From Candidatus Scatomorpha merdipullorum (lineage in GTDB: Bacteria; Bacillota; Clostridia; Oscillospirales; Oscillospiraceae): 7,829 nucleotides of DNA. The stretch's first letter is position 1. Every line of letters starts with the position of its first letter. The notes beneath the pieces were generated by a model. That model was not told the origin of the DNA. It saw only the letters and a program-made list of their open reading frames with translations, and made no database searches. The stretch covers positions 1-7,829 of the forward strand of contig DVJK01000237.1 in NCBI GenBank assembly GCA_018716795.1, in the 5' to 3' direction. Shown here piece after piece: positions 1 to 6,785 of the stretch. The translations under genes were made by a program, and so were the position numbers.

Positions 1-2831
1 GGATAGCGCCAGGCCCAGCGCGCGGCGAGCGCCTCCGCGCTCACGGCGGAGGGCGAAGCGCCCCTCTCCTCCGCGGCCTCCGGCGCCGGCGCGGAGCCGG
101 CCTCCCCTGCGCCGCACGCGGGGTCGAGCCGGAGCGTGAACGTCCGGCCGCGGTCCGCCAGGGCGGCGGTCACGAGCCAGTCCGAGAAGCTGCGCATGTT
201 CAAAAGCGGCTCCGCCGGCATGGGCGATTCCGCCGCGGCGGCGAGCTTGCCGGCGTACTTCTCCGGGTCCTTCACCGCGCAGGTCATGATAAGCCGCTCC
301 CTCGCGCGCGTCATGGCGACGTAGAGAAGGCGCAGCTCCTCGCCCAGCTGCTCGCGCCGGAGTCGGTTCGCGACGGCGGTGCGGGCCAGCGTGGGATATT
401 CTATGCCCCGCGCGGCGTCCGTGACCTTGGGACCCAGGCCCAGCTCGGGGTGGACGAGCACCGCCGGGCGCAGGTCGGCCTCGTTGAACTGCCGGGCGAG
501 GTCGCCGAGGAAGACCACGGGGAACTCCAGCCCCTTGGACTGGTGTATGCTCATTATGCGGACTCGCCCGGCGCTCTCCGCGGCGGGCATGGCGGGCTCG
601 CGCCCGGCCTCGCGCATGCGGTCTATCCACTCGTTGAAGCGGCGAAGGCCCTTCCAGGCCCCGGCCTCAAACTCGCCGGCGAGCTCGAAAAGCCGGGCCA
701 GCCTCGCGCGCCGCTCCTCCCCGTCCGTGAGCGCGGCGCAGACCGCATAGCAGTCGAGACGCCTGTACAGCTCGGCGAGCAGGGCCGTGAGCGGGCTTTC
801 GCGCGCGTAATCGCGCAGATACGCGAGCGTTTCCGCAAAATCGCGGCACTTTTCGTCCTCCTCCGCGCGTACCTTCAGCGCCTCCCAGAGCCCGCCCTCC
901 GGCGAGGCGAGGCGTATGGCCGTGAGCTCGTCGGGCGTGAAGCCGAAGAGCGCCGAGCGCAGCGCGCCCACAAGCAGGACGTCCTGACGCGGGTTGTCTA
1001 TGAGCTTCAAAAGCGAGAGCGTGACCTCGACCTCCGGCGAGCTGAAGAAGCCGCCGGCCTGTCCGGACTCGACGGGCACGCCGGCCGCGGCCAGCTCCCG
1101 CCGCCAGACCGGCCCCGTCACGTTCGCCGAGCGCAGCAGGACGGCGATGTCGCCGTACTCGAGCGGCCTCTCGCCGCCCGGGCTCGTCAGCATGGTTCCG
1201 CCCTCGACCAGCTCGCGCATACGCAGGGCGGCCCGACGGGCCTCGAGGGCGTACTTGTCCGGCGCGTCCTCCTCCCCGTCGGCCGCGGAGGCGAAGACCT
1301 CCAGCTCCGGCAGCGGCACCGAGCCGGTATACGGCAGCGCGGCGACGAGCCTCGCGCGCTCGTCATACTCGAGCTCGCCGAGGCCGCGGCTCATGAGGCA
1401 GGAGAAGACGGAGTTCACCGCCGCGACTATCTCCGGCCGCGAGCGGAAGCTCTCGCGCAGGAACACCCGCCTCGGCTCGCCCTCCGGCGCGGGCGCGTCG
1501 GCGAAGCGCTCGTACTTTTCAAGGAAGATGCCCGGCTCGGCGAGGCGGAAGCGGTATATGCTCTGCTTGACGTCGCCGACCATGAAGAGCCGCCGCCCGT
1601 CCATGGAGACGGCGCGGATTATCTCCTCCTGCACGCGCGAGACGTCCTGATACTCGTCGACCATGACCTCGGCGTACCTCTGAGCGAGGCCGCGCGCGAA
1701 GTCCGTCGGCGCGCCGTCCTCGCCGGTCAGCAGCCGCGCGGCCAGATGCTCGGCGTCCGAGAAGTCGAGCAGGGAGCTGCGCCTTTTGCGGCGGATAAAC
1801 TCCTCGTCGAATTCGAGGCACAGGTCCAGAAGCGCGCGCATGGCCGGGGCCGTCGCGCGAACGTCGCGCAGCAGCTCCGCGCTCGGCGCGGCGAAGCCGC
1901 GCGCGAGCTTTTTCATCGCGTTCTGGCAGGCCGTGCGGCGGGCCTTGACGTATTCCCTCAGCTCCGTCTCGCCGCGCAGCGCGCCGAGGCGCGGGAATTC
2001 AATCGGGAAGGCGGCGCGGAGCGCGTCCCAGCCCTCGTCCGCGGCCTTATACGCCGCCTCTATCCGCTCCGCCGTCTCGGCGAGGCTCGCGCCGTAGGCC
2101 TTTTCCGCGGCCTCGACGGCGCAGACCTCCTCCAGGAGGCCGCGCATAACCCCGGCCCAGTAGCCGAGCTGCGCCTTCGCCGAGGCGATGAGCTCCGCGC
2201 CCCAGACGGTGCCGGCGGCGTCGGCGGGCAGGCCGTCAAAATCCCGCTTCTGCGCGTCCGCCCAGCGCTCGGGCCGCGAATGCGCCTGCAGCTTGCCGTG
2301 CAGTGTGAGCAGCAGCTGCTCAAGCCGCGCGTCGTCGCGCCCGGCGCCGACGCTGTCCGCAAGGGCAATGAAGTCCGGCTCGGCGCGCTCGTAGGCCCTT
2401 TCGAGCACGGTTTCAAGCGCGAGGGCCTTCAGCTCCGCCGCCCTCTGCTCGTCGCAGACGCCGAAGCCGGGCTCGAGGCCCAGAAGCGCCGCGTTTTCGC
2501 GCAAGAGGCTCACGCAGAAGCTGTCTATGGTGCAAATCTGCGCCTGGCGCAGCAGGGCCCGCTGGCGGCGCAGGCGCGCGCCGTCGCGGGAGACGGCCTC
2601 GCGCGACGAAAGCTCCTCGGCTATCTTGCCGCGAAGCTGCTCGGCGGCGGCGCGGGTGAAGGTTATTATGAGGAAGCCGTCCACGTCCGCGCCCTCGTCG
2701 AGGACATGGCGCATAAGCCGCTCTATGAGCACGCGGGTCTTCCCGCTGCCCGCCGCGGCGGAGACGAGAAGCTCCCCTCCCCTGTCGCCTATGGCCAGCG
2801 CCTGGCCCGGCGTCGGCGTGAATTCAGGCAT
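1..2831 (-). CDS. addA: AddA, helicase/nuclease subunit of AddAB (3' end outside window)
   Basis: ATP-dependent 3'-5' helicase and nuclease subunit of the AddAB (RexAB) complex, which unwinds and resects double-strand DNA ends for RecA loading. The frame stays open from the ATG at 2831 to the left edge, giving 943 codons. The UvrD/Rep (SF1A) motifs are in order: Walker A AAAGSGKT (residues 25-32, K31), motif II VDEYQD (D392, E393), motif III VGDVKQSIYRFR (from residue 418), motif IV-like ESFRSRPE, motif V SIHQSKGLEFP (761-771) and motif VI LYVAMTRARE (to residue 845). From memory, Bacillus AddA is about 1230 residues, so roughly 290 C-terminal residues with the RecB-type nuclease are probably missing here, and I cannot say whether that domain is intact. 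The start is supported by AAGGAGG 8 nt upstream and a normal family N-terminus, with Q10 as the likely Q-motif glutamine. It is the second gene of the addB-addA operon. Confidence 0.96.
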   Translation of the reverse strand, partial: MPEFTPTPGQALAIGDRGGELLVSAAAGSGKTRVLIERLMRHVLDEGADVDGFLIITFTRAAAEQLRGKIAEELSSREAVSRDGARLRRQRALLRQAQICTIDSFCVSLLRENAALLGLEPGFGVCDEQRAAELKALALETVLERAYERAEPDFIALADSVGAGRDDARLEQLLLTLHGKLQAHSRPERWADAQKRDFDGLPADAAGTVWGAELIASAKAQLGYWAGVMRGLLEEVCAVEAAEKAYGASLAETAERIEAAYKAADEGWDALRAAFPIEFPRLGALRGETELREYVKARRTACQNAMKKLARGFAAPSAELLRDVRATAPAMRALLDLCLEFDEEFIRRKRRSSLLDFSDAEHLAARLLTGEDGAPTDFARGLAQRYAEVMVDEYQDVSRVQEEIIRAVSMDGRRLFMVGDVKQSIYRFRLAEPGIFLEKYERFADAPAPEGEPRRVFLRESFRSRPEIVAAVNSVFSCLMSRGLGELEYDERARLVAALPYTGSVPLPELEVFASAADGEEDAPDKYALEARRAALRMRELVEGGTMLTSPGGERPLEYGDIAVLLRSANVTGPVWRRELAAAGVPVESGQAGGFFSSPEVEVTLSLLKLIDNPRQDVLLVGALRSALFGFTPDELTAIRLASPEGGLWEALKVRAEEDEKCRDFAETLAYLRDYARESPLTALLAELYRRLDCYAVCAALTDGEERRARLARLFELAGEFEAGAWKGLRRFNEWIDRMREAGREPAMPAAESAGRVRIMSIHQSKGLEFPVVFLGDLARQFNEADLRPAVLVHPELGLGPKVTDAARGIEYPTLARTAVANRLRREQLGEELRLLYVAMTRARERLIMTCAVKDPEKYAGKLAAAAESPMPAEPLLNMRSFSDWLVTAALADRGRTFTLRLDPACGAGEAGSAPAPEAAEERGASPSAVSAEALAARWAWRY

Positions 2832-5800
2832 TTTCCCCGCCTCCTTCCTCGTTTTCTCCCTCTCTCGGGGCGATCTCGCCGTTCAGCAGGAGCTCCCAGA
2901 CGCGCTCGGCCTTCAGGCTGCGCAATGGCCGGCGCCTGTCGCCGCCCTCGCCGGGAGCGAAGCGGCAGGCGGAGGCGTAGTCGCAGTAGAGGCAGGCGTT
3001 ATCCCGCTCGCTTTTATAGCAGGGATCGGCCTGAATGCTGCCCGAGCGTATTTCCCGGGCCATGGCGCGCAGGGTTTCGCGCACGTGCTTCGCCAGCGCG
3101 CCGAGCTGTTCGGCGCTCGCGAGCGACTGGCCCGAGGGCGCGCCGTCCTTCCAGCTCAGGGGCAGGCGGAGCGGCCTTTCGCCGCGCTCCATGGCGTGAA
3201 GCACCCCGGCGTCGTCAAGCAGCAGGCCGCTGCGCACGAGGGCCTTTGCGCGCTCGGCGGCGACGGCCTCGTCGCTCATGTCGCTGTCGGCGGATATTAT
3301 CTCGTCGCGCGCCGGGACGTACAGCACGCCCGCGGGCAGGGTCTCCATGCCGTAGCGCTCCCGCCCCGTCTCGGCGAGGGCGAAGAGGTAGAGCAGCATC
3401 TGCATACCCAGGCCGTAGTAGACGTCGGAGAGGGAAAAGCTCTTCTTCCCCGTCTTGTAGTCCACGACGCGCAGATAGAGCCTCCCGCCGCGCACCCAGC
3501 CGTCGACGCGGTCGGCTATGCCCGAGGCGCGCACGCTGCCGCCCTCGGGCAGGGCGAGGGCGCGGACGGCCCCGGCCTCCGCGAGGTTCAGCTCAAAGTC
3601 CAGGGGCTTGAAGTCCGAATCGCGAAGCTCTCCGGCCATGTCGAGCACTATGCGCTCCAGACTGCGCGCAAGCCGCTCGAAGAGGTAGATGAAGCGCGCG
3701 CTCTTGCCCTCGCGCCCGCCGAGCTCCCCGGCGAGGTATTCCTCCGCGAACTCGCGCGTCAGGGCGGCGAGGCGTTCGTCGGGCAGGGCGGCTATGCCGC
3801 CCTCTCCCGCCCCGGCGGCGACGTGCTGAAGCACGTAGTGGATGAAGGTGCCGGCCTCCGGCGCCTTGAAGCGCGCGGGGACGCGCGGCCTGGCCTTGAG
3901 GCCGTAGGTCATGAAGTATGAAAAGCGGCAGCTCGCAAAGCGCTCCATGCGCGAGGCTGAGAGGCGAAGATTTTCCCCGTAGAGCCTCGCGGCGCTCTCG
4001 CGCGAGAGGCGGCCCCGGGTGAGCTTCGCCGCGGCCTCGGCACGGCGGAGCCGCGCGCTGTCCGCGCGGCGGAAATATTCAAGCGCGGCGCGCCCTCCCT
4101 CCGCGGCGGAGCCGCCCTGCGCGGCGCAGGCCGCCTCGAGGGCGGTGTTCTCGCTCTCAAGCAGGTCCTCCGCGCGGCGCGTGGACCGGAGCTCGAGATT
4201 GAAGAGCCCGCGGGCGCGGTTTATGAGGAAGCTCGGCTCGCGCGCGCTCCCGTCGGCGCCGCGCGAGGGCATGACGAGTGTCAGGCTCTCCGAGGGCAGG
4301 GTGACGCAGTTATATATGAGCGTATATTCCCGCCAGAGCTCCGCCTCGCCGGCGTCGAGCTCGAGCCCAGCCGCGGCGAGCGTCCGCCGCTCGTCCGGGG
4401 TGAAGACGCCGCCCTCGCCCTCCGGCGCGGGCAGGCGCGCGTCGTCCGCGCCGAGGATAATGAGGTGCTTGATGTGCCGGCGGCGCATGCGGTCGAGGTC
4501 ACCGGCCGTGACCATGTCCAGCGAGACGGGTATGACGCCCAGGGAGTACTGCGAAAGCGTCAGCAGATAGAGCCGGGAGAAGGTCTCCGCGTCCATGGGC
4601 AGCTCGCCCAGCACGGCGGAGCACTGCTCGAGCGCGTCCACGGCGGCGTCCCAGATGCGCTCATACTCCGCGGCGGCCTGCCGCCTGCCCGAGCGCTCGA
4701 GCGCGGCGGCGCGCTCCGCGAGGCGTTCCGCCAGGTCCAGGTCCTCCCAGAGCCCGGCCAGCGCGGCGCAGTGCTCCCCGGCCAGGGAGGCCGAGCGCAG
4801 CGCCTCCTCGAACTTCAAAAGCGGCGCGGCGGCGCGGCGGCGCAGGCCGTTTATCCGCGCGAGCCTTTCCCGGACCGCGTCGTCGAAGTCGGAGCGCCAG
4901 CCGTCGGGGTGCATGCCCCAGTCCGCGGCCTCGTGCCAGCGGCGGTAGCCTATGTTCCAGGTGAAGCAGTAGTTTTCAAGCTCGTCGCACTCCTCGCTGT
5001 CGAGCCCGGCGAGGCCCGTGCGCAGGAAGGCGAAGACCTCCGCGGCCTCCCAGCCGCCGGCCGCCGCGCCGTAGGCCGCGGAGATGAGCGAGGGCAGGGG
5101 TTTTTCGGCGGCGTTGGGCCGCGTGGCCGTGAAGAGCGGCACGCCGAAGCGCTCAAAGGCCGCCTCGAGCGCGGCGCGGTAGTCCTCAAAGCCGCGCGCG
5201 GCCACGGAGATATCCCGCCAGCGGCAGCCCGCGCGCGCCAGGCGCAGCGCCTCGGCCGCGGCGAATTCGCACTCCGCCGTCATATCCCGCGCGGCGAGGA
5301 GGCGTATCCGCCCCTCCGCGTCGAAGCTGCGCGCCGGATAGGCCAGCAGGTTCTCCGCAAGCGTGTCCATGGGCGAGCGCTCGGCCGCCTCCATGGGCTC
5401 GACGCGCGAGGCTATGCCCTCCTCGCGGGCATGGCGCAGGAAATACCGCGCCGTGGCGCGCGCGAGGTCGAAGAGCTCGCTGCCGTAGTCCACGCTGTCC
5501 AGCGTGAGGCAGAGCGTCACGTCCGCGCGGTCCATGAGCTCGCATATGATGCGCTTCTCCTGCGCGGTGAAGTCCGTGAAGCCGTCTATATACACCTCGC
5601 CGTCCCGGGCGAAGCCGCTGTAAGGCAGGCGCGCGGCGAGCAGGCTGAGCCTGTCGGAGGGATCCGTCCGGCCGGAGCCGACCGCGGCCTCAAAGCTCTC
5701 GCGTATGAGCGCGAGGTCGCGCAGCTTGTTCCCGAGCGCGCCCGGCAGCGCCACTGCGGCGGCCTCCAGCTCCTCCGAGCCGTGCTCGGAGGCCGCCAGC

Positions 5801-6177
5801 TCGTCCACGGCGGCAAGGAGCTCAAGCTGCAGCTCCGGCGAGCGGCGCGCGCGGCCGTACACGCGCAGGCGGCTGTACACGGCCTCGAGCGCGAGCGACA
5901 TGCACAGCAGCCGCCCGCCCGCCGTCAGCGGCTTTTTGCCGCCGGGGCCGAGCTCGGCCTCCACCCTCCGGGCAACGCCCGTGAAGCTCAGCACCTCGGC
6001 GTACAGCGCCGCGCGCGGCCCGGCAATGTGCGCCAGCTCGCGTTCGGCCTCGTGGCTGTACTGCTCCGGCACGAGCAGGACGCCGCCGGCCCGGCCGGCC
6101 TCGACGCGCTCGCGCAGCTCGTCCATTATTCTCGCGGTCTTGCCGGCGCCCGCGCGGCCGGTTATGATTCTGAGCAT
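2824..6177 (-). CDS. addB: AddB, nuclease subunit of AddAB
   Basis: Partner of AddA; in studied homologues AddB contributes the second nuclease, the Fe-S cluster and Chi recognition. The 1117 residues are close to the usual size of about 1150. The N-terminus has Walker A GRAGAGKT (7-14) and the family signature LVPEQYS (35-41). Other family blocks are VYIDGFTDFTAQE (195-207), IPVSLDMVTAGDLDR (549-563) and LIILGADDARLP (572-583). The C-terminal RecB-like nuclease shows GTFIH (H780), DRVD (889-892), VVDYKTG (D906, K908) and GMQMLLY (Q926). The four Fe-S cysteines are C750 and the C-x2-C-x5-C set C1062, C1065, C1071, the spacing known in Bacillus AddB. Walker A, nuclease and Fe-S residues are all present, so the protein looks functional. 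The ATG at 6177 follows a GAGGT ribosome binding site and a leader of about 22 nt from a consensus-like promoter. The Glu/Gly-rich C-terminal tail is encoded by the addA ribosome binding site. Confidence 0.97.
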   Translation of the reverse strand: MLRIITGRAGAGKTARIMDELRERVEAGRAGGVLLVPEQYSHEAERELAHIAGPRAALYAEVLSFTGVARRVEAELGPGGKKPLTAGGRLLCMSLALEAVYSRLRVYGRARRSPELQLELLAAVDELAASEHGSEELEAAAVALPGALGNKLRDLALIRESFEAAVGSGRTDPSDRLSLLAARLPYSGFARDGEVYIDGFTDFTAQEKRIICELMDRADVTLCLTLDSVDYGSELFDLARATARYFLRHAREEGIASRVEPMEAAERSPMDTLAENLLAYPARSFDAEGRIRLLAARDMTAECEFAAAEALRLARAGCRWRDISVAARGFEDYRAALEAAFERFGVPLFTATRPNAAEKPLPSLISAAYGAAAGGWEAAEVFAFLRTGLAGLDSEECDELENYCFTWNIGYRRWHEAADWGMHPDGWRSDFDDAVRERLARINGLRRRAAAPLLKFEEALRSASLAGEHCAALAGLWEDLDLAERLAERAAALERSGRRQAAAEYERIWDAAVDALEQCSAVLGELPMDAETFSRLYLLTLSQYSLGVIPVSLDMVTAGDLDRMRRRHIKHLIILGADDARLPAPEGEGGVFTPDERRTLAAAGLELDAGEAELWREYTLIYNCVTLPSESLTLVMPSRGADGSAREPSFLINRARGLFNLELRSTRRAEDLLESENTALEAACAAQGGSAAEGGRAALEYFRRADSARLRRAEAAAKLTRGRLSRESAARLYGENLRLSASRMERFASCRFSYFMTYGLKARPRVPARFKAPEAGTFIHYVLQHVAAGAGEGGIAALPDERLAALTREFAEEYLAGELGGREGKSARFIYLFERLARSLERIVLDMAGELRDSDFKPLDFELNLAEAGAVRALALPEGGSVRASGIADRVDGWVRGGRLYLRVVDYKTGKKSFSLSDVYYGLGMQMLLYLFALAETGRERYGMETLPAGVLYVPARDEIISADSDMSDEAVAAERAKALVRSGLLLDDAGVLHAMERGERPLRLPLSWKDGAPSGQSLASAEQLGALAKHVRETLRAMAREIRSGSIQADPCYKSERDNACLYCDYASACRFAPGEGGDRRRPLRSLKAERVWELLLNGEIAPREGENEEGGGENA
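2840..2846 (-). promoter_or_regulatory. Ribosome binding site of addA inside the end of addB
   Basis: On the minus strand AAGGAGG lies 8 nt before the addA ATG, a full match to the anti-Shine-Dalgarno core. It falls within the last codons of addB, which read Glu-Glu-Gly-Gly-Gly-Glu-Asn-Ala and then stop. The junction ATGCCTGA contains both the addA start and the addB stop. This points to translational coupling that balances the two subunits of the heterodimer. Confidence 0.85.
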
Positions 6178-6183
6178 GGTCTA

Positions 6184-6187
6184 CCTC
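6184..6187 (-). promoter_or_regulatory. Ribosome binding site of addB
   Basis: On the minus strand GAGG, followed by T, sits 6 nt before the ATG at 6177. It is weaker than the addA site but well placed, and supports this ATG as the addB start. The family-typical N-terminus (residue 7 begins Walker A) leaves little room for another start. Confidence 0.6.
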
Positions 6188-6206
6188 GCAAAATAACGAT
6201 TAAATT

Positions 6207-6235
6207 ATTATATCGCAAAGAGCCCCGTCCGGCAA
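6207..6235 (-). promoter_or_regulatory. Promoter of the addB-addA operon
   Basis: On the minus strand TTGCCG (6235-6230) is followed by a 17-bp spacer and a perfect TATAAT (6212-6207), a sigma-A-type arrangement. The predicted start near 6200 gives a leader of about 22 nt, just enough for the ribosome binding site. The -35 box lies next to the -35 box of the opposite promoter, so the two promoters may compete for polymerase. Confidence 0.7.
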
Positions 6236-6254
6236 GCTTGCAAACGGGCGGGGC
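6222..6254. repeat. Inverted repeat with central palindrome covering both -35 boxes
   Basis: The arms GCCCCGTCCG (6222-6231) and CGGGCGGGGC (6245-6254) pair at 9 of 10 positions, and the tenth is a G-U pair in RNA. Between them lies the perfect palindrome GCAAGCTTGC (6232-6241). The structure covers both -35 boxes of the divergent promoters. No T-run follows on either strand, so it does not look like a terminator. An operator for a dimeric regulator is one reading; chance GC-rich symmetry is another. Confidence 0.5.
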
Positions 6255-6266
6255 ATATGCTAAAAT
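6238..6266 (+). promoter_or_regulatory. Promoter of the 69-residue protein gene
   Basis: TTGCAA (6238-6243), a 17-bp spacer and TAAAAT (6261-6266) form a sigma-A-type promoter. The spacer ends in TGC, which adds an extended -10 (TGn) element. The predicted start near 6273 gives a leader of about 50 nt. The box matches are 4 of 6 and 5 of 6, with ideal spacing. Confidence 0.7.
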
Positions 6267-6308
6267 ATTGTCATCCTGCCCGCGGCCGGTCCGGGGCGCA
6301 AAATTCTG

Positions 6309-6315
6309 AAGGGAG
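6309..6315 (+). promoter_or_regulatory. Ribosome binding site of the 69-residue protein gene
   Basis: AAGGGAG lies 7 nt before the ATG at 6323. It decides the start. An in-frame ATG at 6257 also exists but lies within the promoter, upstream of the predicted transcription start, and has no such site. Confidence 0.75.
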
Positions 6316-6322
6316 AAAAAGT

Positions 6323-6532
6323 ATGGATATCAGCAAGGTAACGGTCAAGGAGCTGCTCGCCAATCCCAAGGCCTGCGAGGCCATGAACGCCATCGACCCG
6401 AAGATTCTCAAGAGCCCGATGGTCAAGCTGGTCAAGGGCAAGACCGTCGAGGCCGTCTTCAACATGGTGCCCGACAGCAAGGTCTCGCCCGAGATAAAGC
6501 AGAAGATACGCGAAGCCCTCGCCGCCATATAA
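6323..6532 (+). CDS. Small lysine-rich protein of unknown function, 69 aa
   Basis: I do not recognise a named family. The protein is 69 residues, with 11 Lys, 1 Arg, 8 acidic residues and a single Cys (C18). It has no signal peptide or membrane segment and is probably a small helical cytoplasmic protein. It begins MDISKVTVKELLANPKAC and ends EIKQKIREALAAI. The pattern 'VKELLANPKA... K.P.. V.. GKT.. AV.. M... I... I...L' loosely recalls small helical modules found at the C-termini of some Firmicutes enzymes; this is from memory and uncertain. Coding evidence is good: a strong promoter and ribosome binding site, codons ending mostly in C or G with AAG for every Lys, and a strong hairpin right after the TAA. 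Its Lys-over-Arg use contrasts with the Arg-rich AddAB proteins. It stands alone on the plus strand, divergent from addBA and convergent with the flavodiiron gene. Confidence 0.85.
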   Translation: MDISKVTVKELLANPKACEAMNAIDPKILKSPMVKLVKGKTVEAVFNMVPDSKVSPEIKQKIREALAAI

Positions 6533-6539
6533 ACGCAGC

Positions 6540-6567
6540 AAGGCCCCGGACGTCTGTCCGGGGCCTT
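6540..6567 (+). terminator. GC-rich terminator hairpin after the 69-residue gene
   Basis: A perfect 12-bp stem, AAGGCCCCGGAC against GTCCGGGGCCTT with a GTCT loop, begins 7 nt after the stop codon. The A at its 5' foot pairs with the terminal T, but no true T-run follows (the next bases are CAGCTTG), so termination may be incomplete. The stem is symmetric and could also act on the minus strand. Its last three bases are shared with the next inverted repeat. Confidence 0.65.
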
Positions 6568-6600
6568 CAGCTTGTCGAAAAAATTTTCGACAAGCTGAAG
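6565..6600. repeat. Perfect 17-bp inverted repeat
   Basis: The arms are 6565-6581 (CTTCAGCTTGTCGAAAA) and 6584-6600, with only AA between them, so it is nearly a continuous palindrome. AGCGTTTTT follows on the plus strand, so as RNA it could act as a backup terminator. It overlaps the preceding hairpin by three bases and directly abuts the next inverted repeat. The near-absence of a loop would favour cruciform DNA over a tight RNA hairpin, although a few A-U pairs at the tip could open. Confidence 0.8.
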
Positions 6601-6638
6601 AGCGTTTTTCAGAACACGGAAATGTTCTGAAAAACGCT
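6601..6638. repeat. Perfect 16-bp inverted repeat with 6-nt loop
   Basis: AGCGTTTTTCAGAACA (6601-6616) pairs perfectly with 6623-6638 around the loop CGGAAA. It starts at the base immediately after the previous inverted repeat. No T-run follows on the plus strand, so a terminator is not the obvious role on that strand. It could be a stability element at the 3' end of the small-gene transcript or part of a palindromic repeat unit. Confidence 0.8.
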
Positions 6639-6648
6639 TGGATTGAAC

Positions 6649-6679
6649 GTGAAAGACAACCCTGACGGTTTTCTTTCAC
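6649..6679. repeat. Imperfect inverted repeat, third in the array
   Basis: GTGAAAGA (6649-6656) pairs with TCTTTCAC (6672-6679). Then comes one C/T mismatch and an inner AACC/GGTT stem around the loop CTGAC, giving 12 pairs with one mismatch. It is AT-rich and weaker than its neighbours, but it continues the series of hairpins separated by few bases. Confidence 0.6.
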
Positions 6680-6727
6680 AATATCTTTCCCTCCGAAACC
6701 TGTCGCGAGCGCGTTTTTTGACAGCCT

Positions 6728-6755
6728 AAAGGCCCCGGGTAAACCGGGGCCTTTT
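6728..6755 (-). terminator. Bidirectional terminator after the flavodiiron fusion gene
   Basis: The 11-bp stem AAAGGCCCCGG (6728-6738) / CCGGGGCCTTT (6744-6754) surrounds the loop GTAAA. On the plus strand it is followed by one more T, then CGTTT. On the minus strand the stem ends in TTT, then AGG. It lies about 30 nt beyond the TAA of the minus-strand gene and faces the small gene, so it probably serves both convergent transcripts. Its core GGCCCCGG/CCGGGGCC is the same as in the hairpin at 6540-6567. Confidence 0.75.
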
Positions 6756-6785
6756 CGTTTGCTTCTTGCGTTTTGCGCGGCGGAG

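Noticed and set aside
450..3611. Very long open frame (1053 codons) on the plus strand
   Set aside because: It lies antisense to addA and the end of addB, crosses their junction, is Arg/Ala/Gly-rich with no recognisable motif, and has no sensible start context. It is an effect of high GC content opposite real genes.
1..6177. Possible enrichment of AGCGG, the Bacillus Chi sequence, within addBA
   Set aside because: AGCGG is expected to be frequent in such GC-rich coding sequence, the Chi sequence of this organism is unknown, and genome-wide skew cannot be tested from this window.
4465..6309. Open frame of 614 codons on the plus strand
   Set aside because: It is antisense to addB, runs through both divergent promoters and shows no family motif. 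AddB on the other strand carries intact Walker A, nuclease and Fe-S residues.
6257..6322. Upstream in-frame ATG that would lengthen the 69-residue protein to 91 residues
   Set aside because: This ATG overlaps the -10 region and lies before the predicted transcription start, with no ribosome binding site. AAGGGAG points to the ATG at 6323.
6271..6528. 85-codon hydrophobic-looking frame on the minus strand
   Set aside because: It is exactly antisense to the 69-residue gene, which has promoter, ribosome binding site and terminator on its own strand.
6260..6679. Minus-strand frame starting at GTG (6679) with GGAGGG 9 nt upstream, about 139 codons
   Set aside because: The ribosome binding site is tempting, but the frame runs through the palindromes and then antisense to the whole 69-residue gene, and has no recognisable motif. 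It would be worth reconsidering only if peptides or homologues were found.
6700..6725. CTGTC/GACAG short inverted repeat with an internal T-run
   Set aside because: Only 5 bp of stem around a loop of about 15 nt; too weak to call a separate terminator. It is noted only as part of the right-hand flank resemblance.
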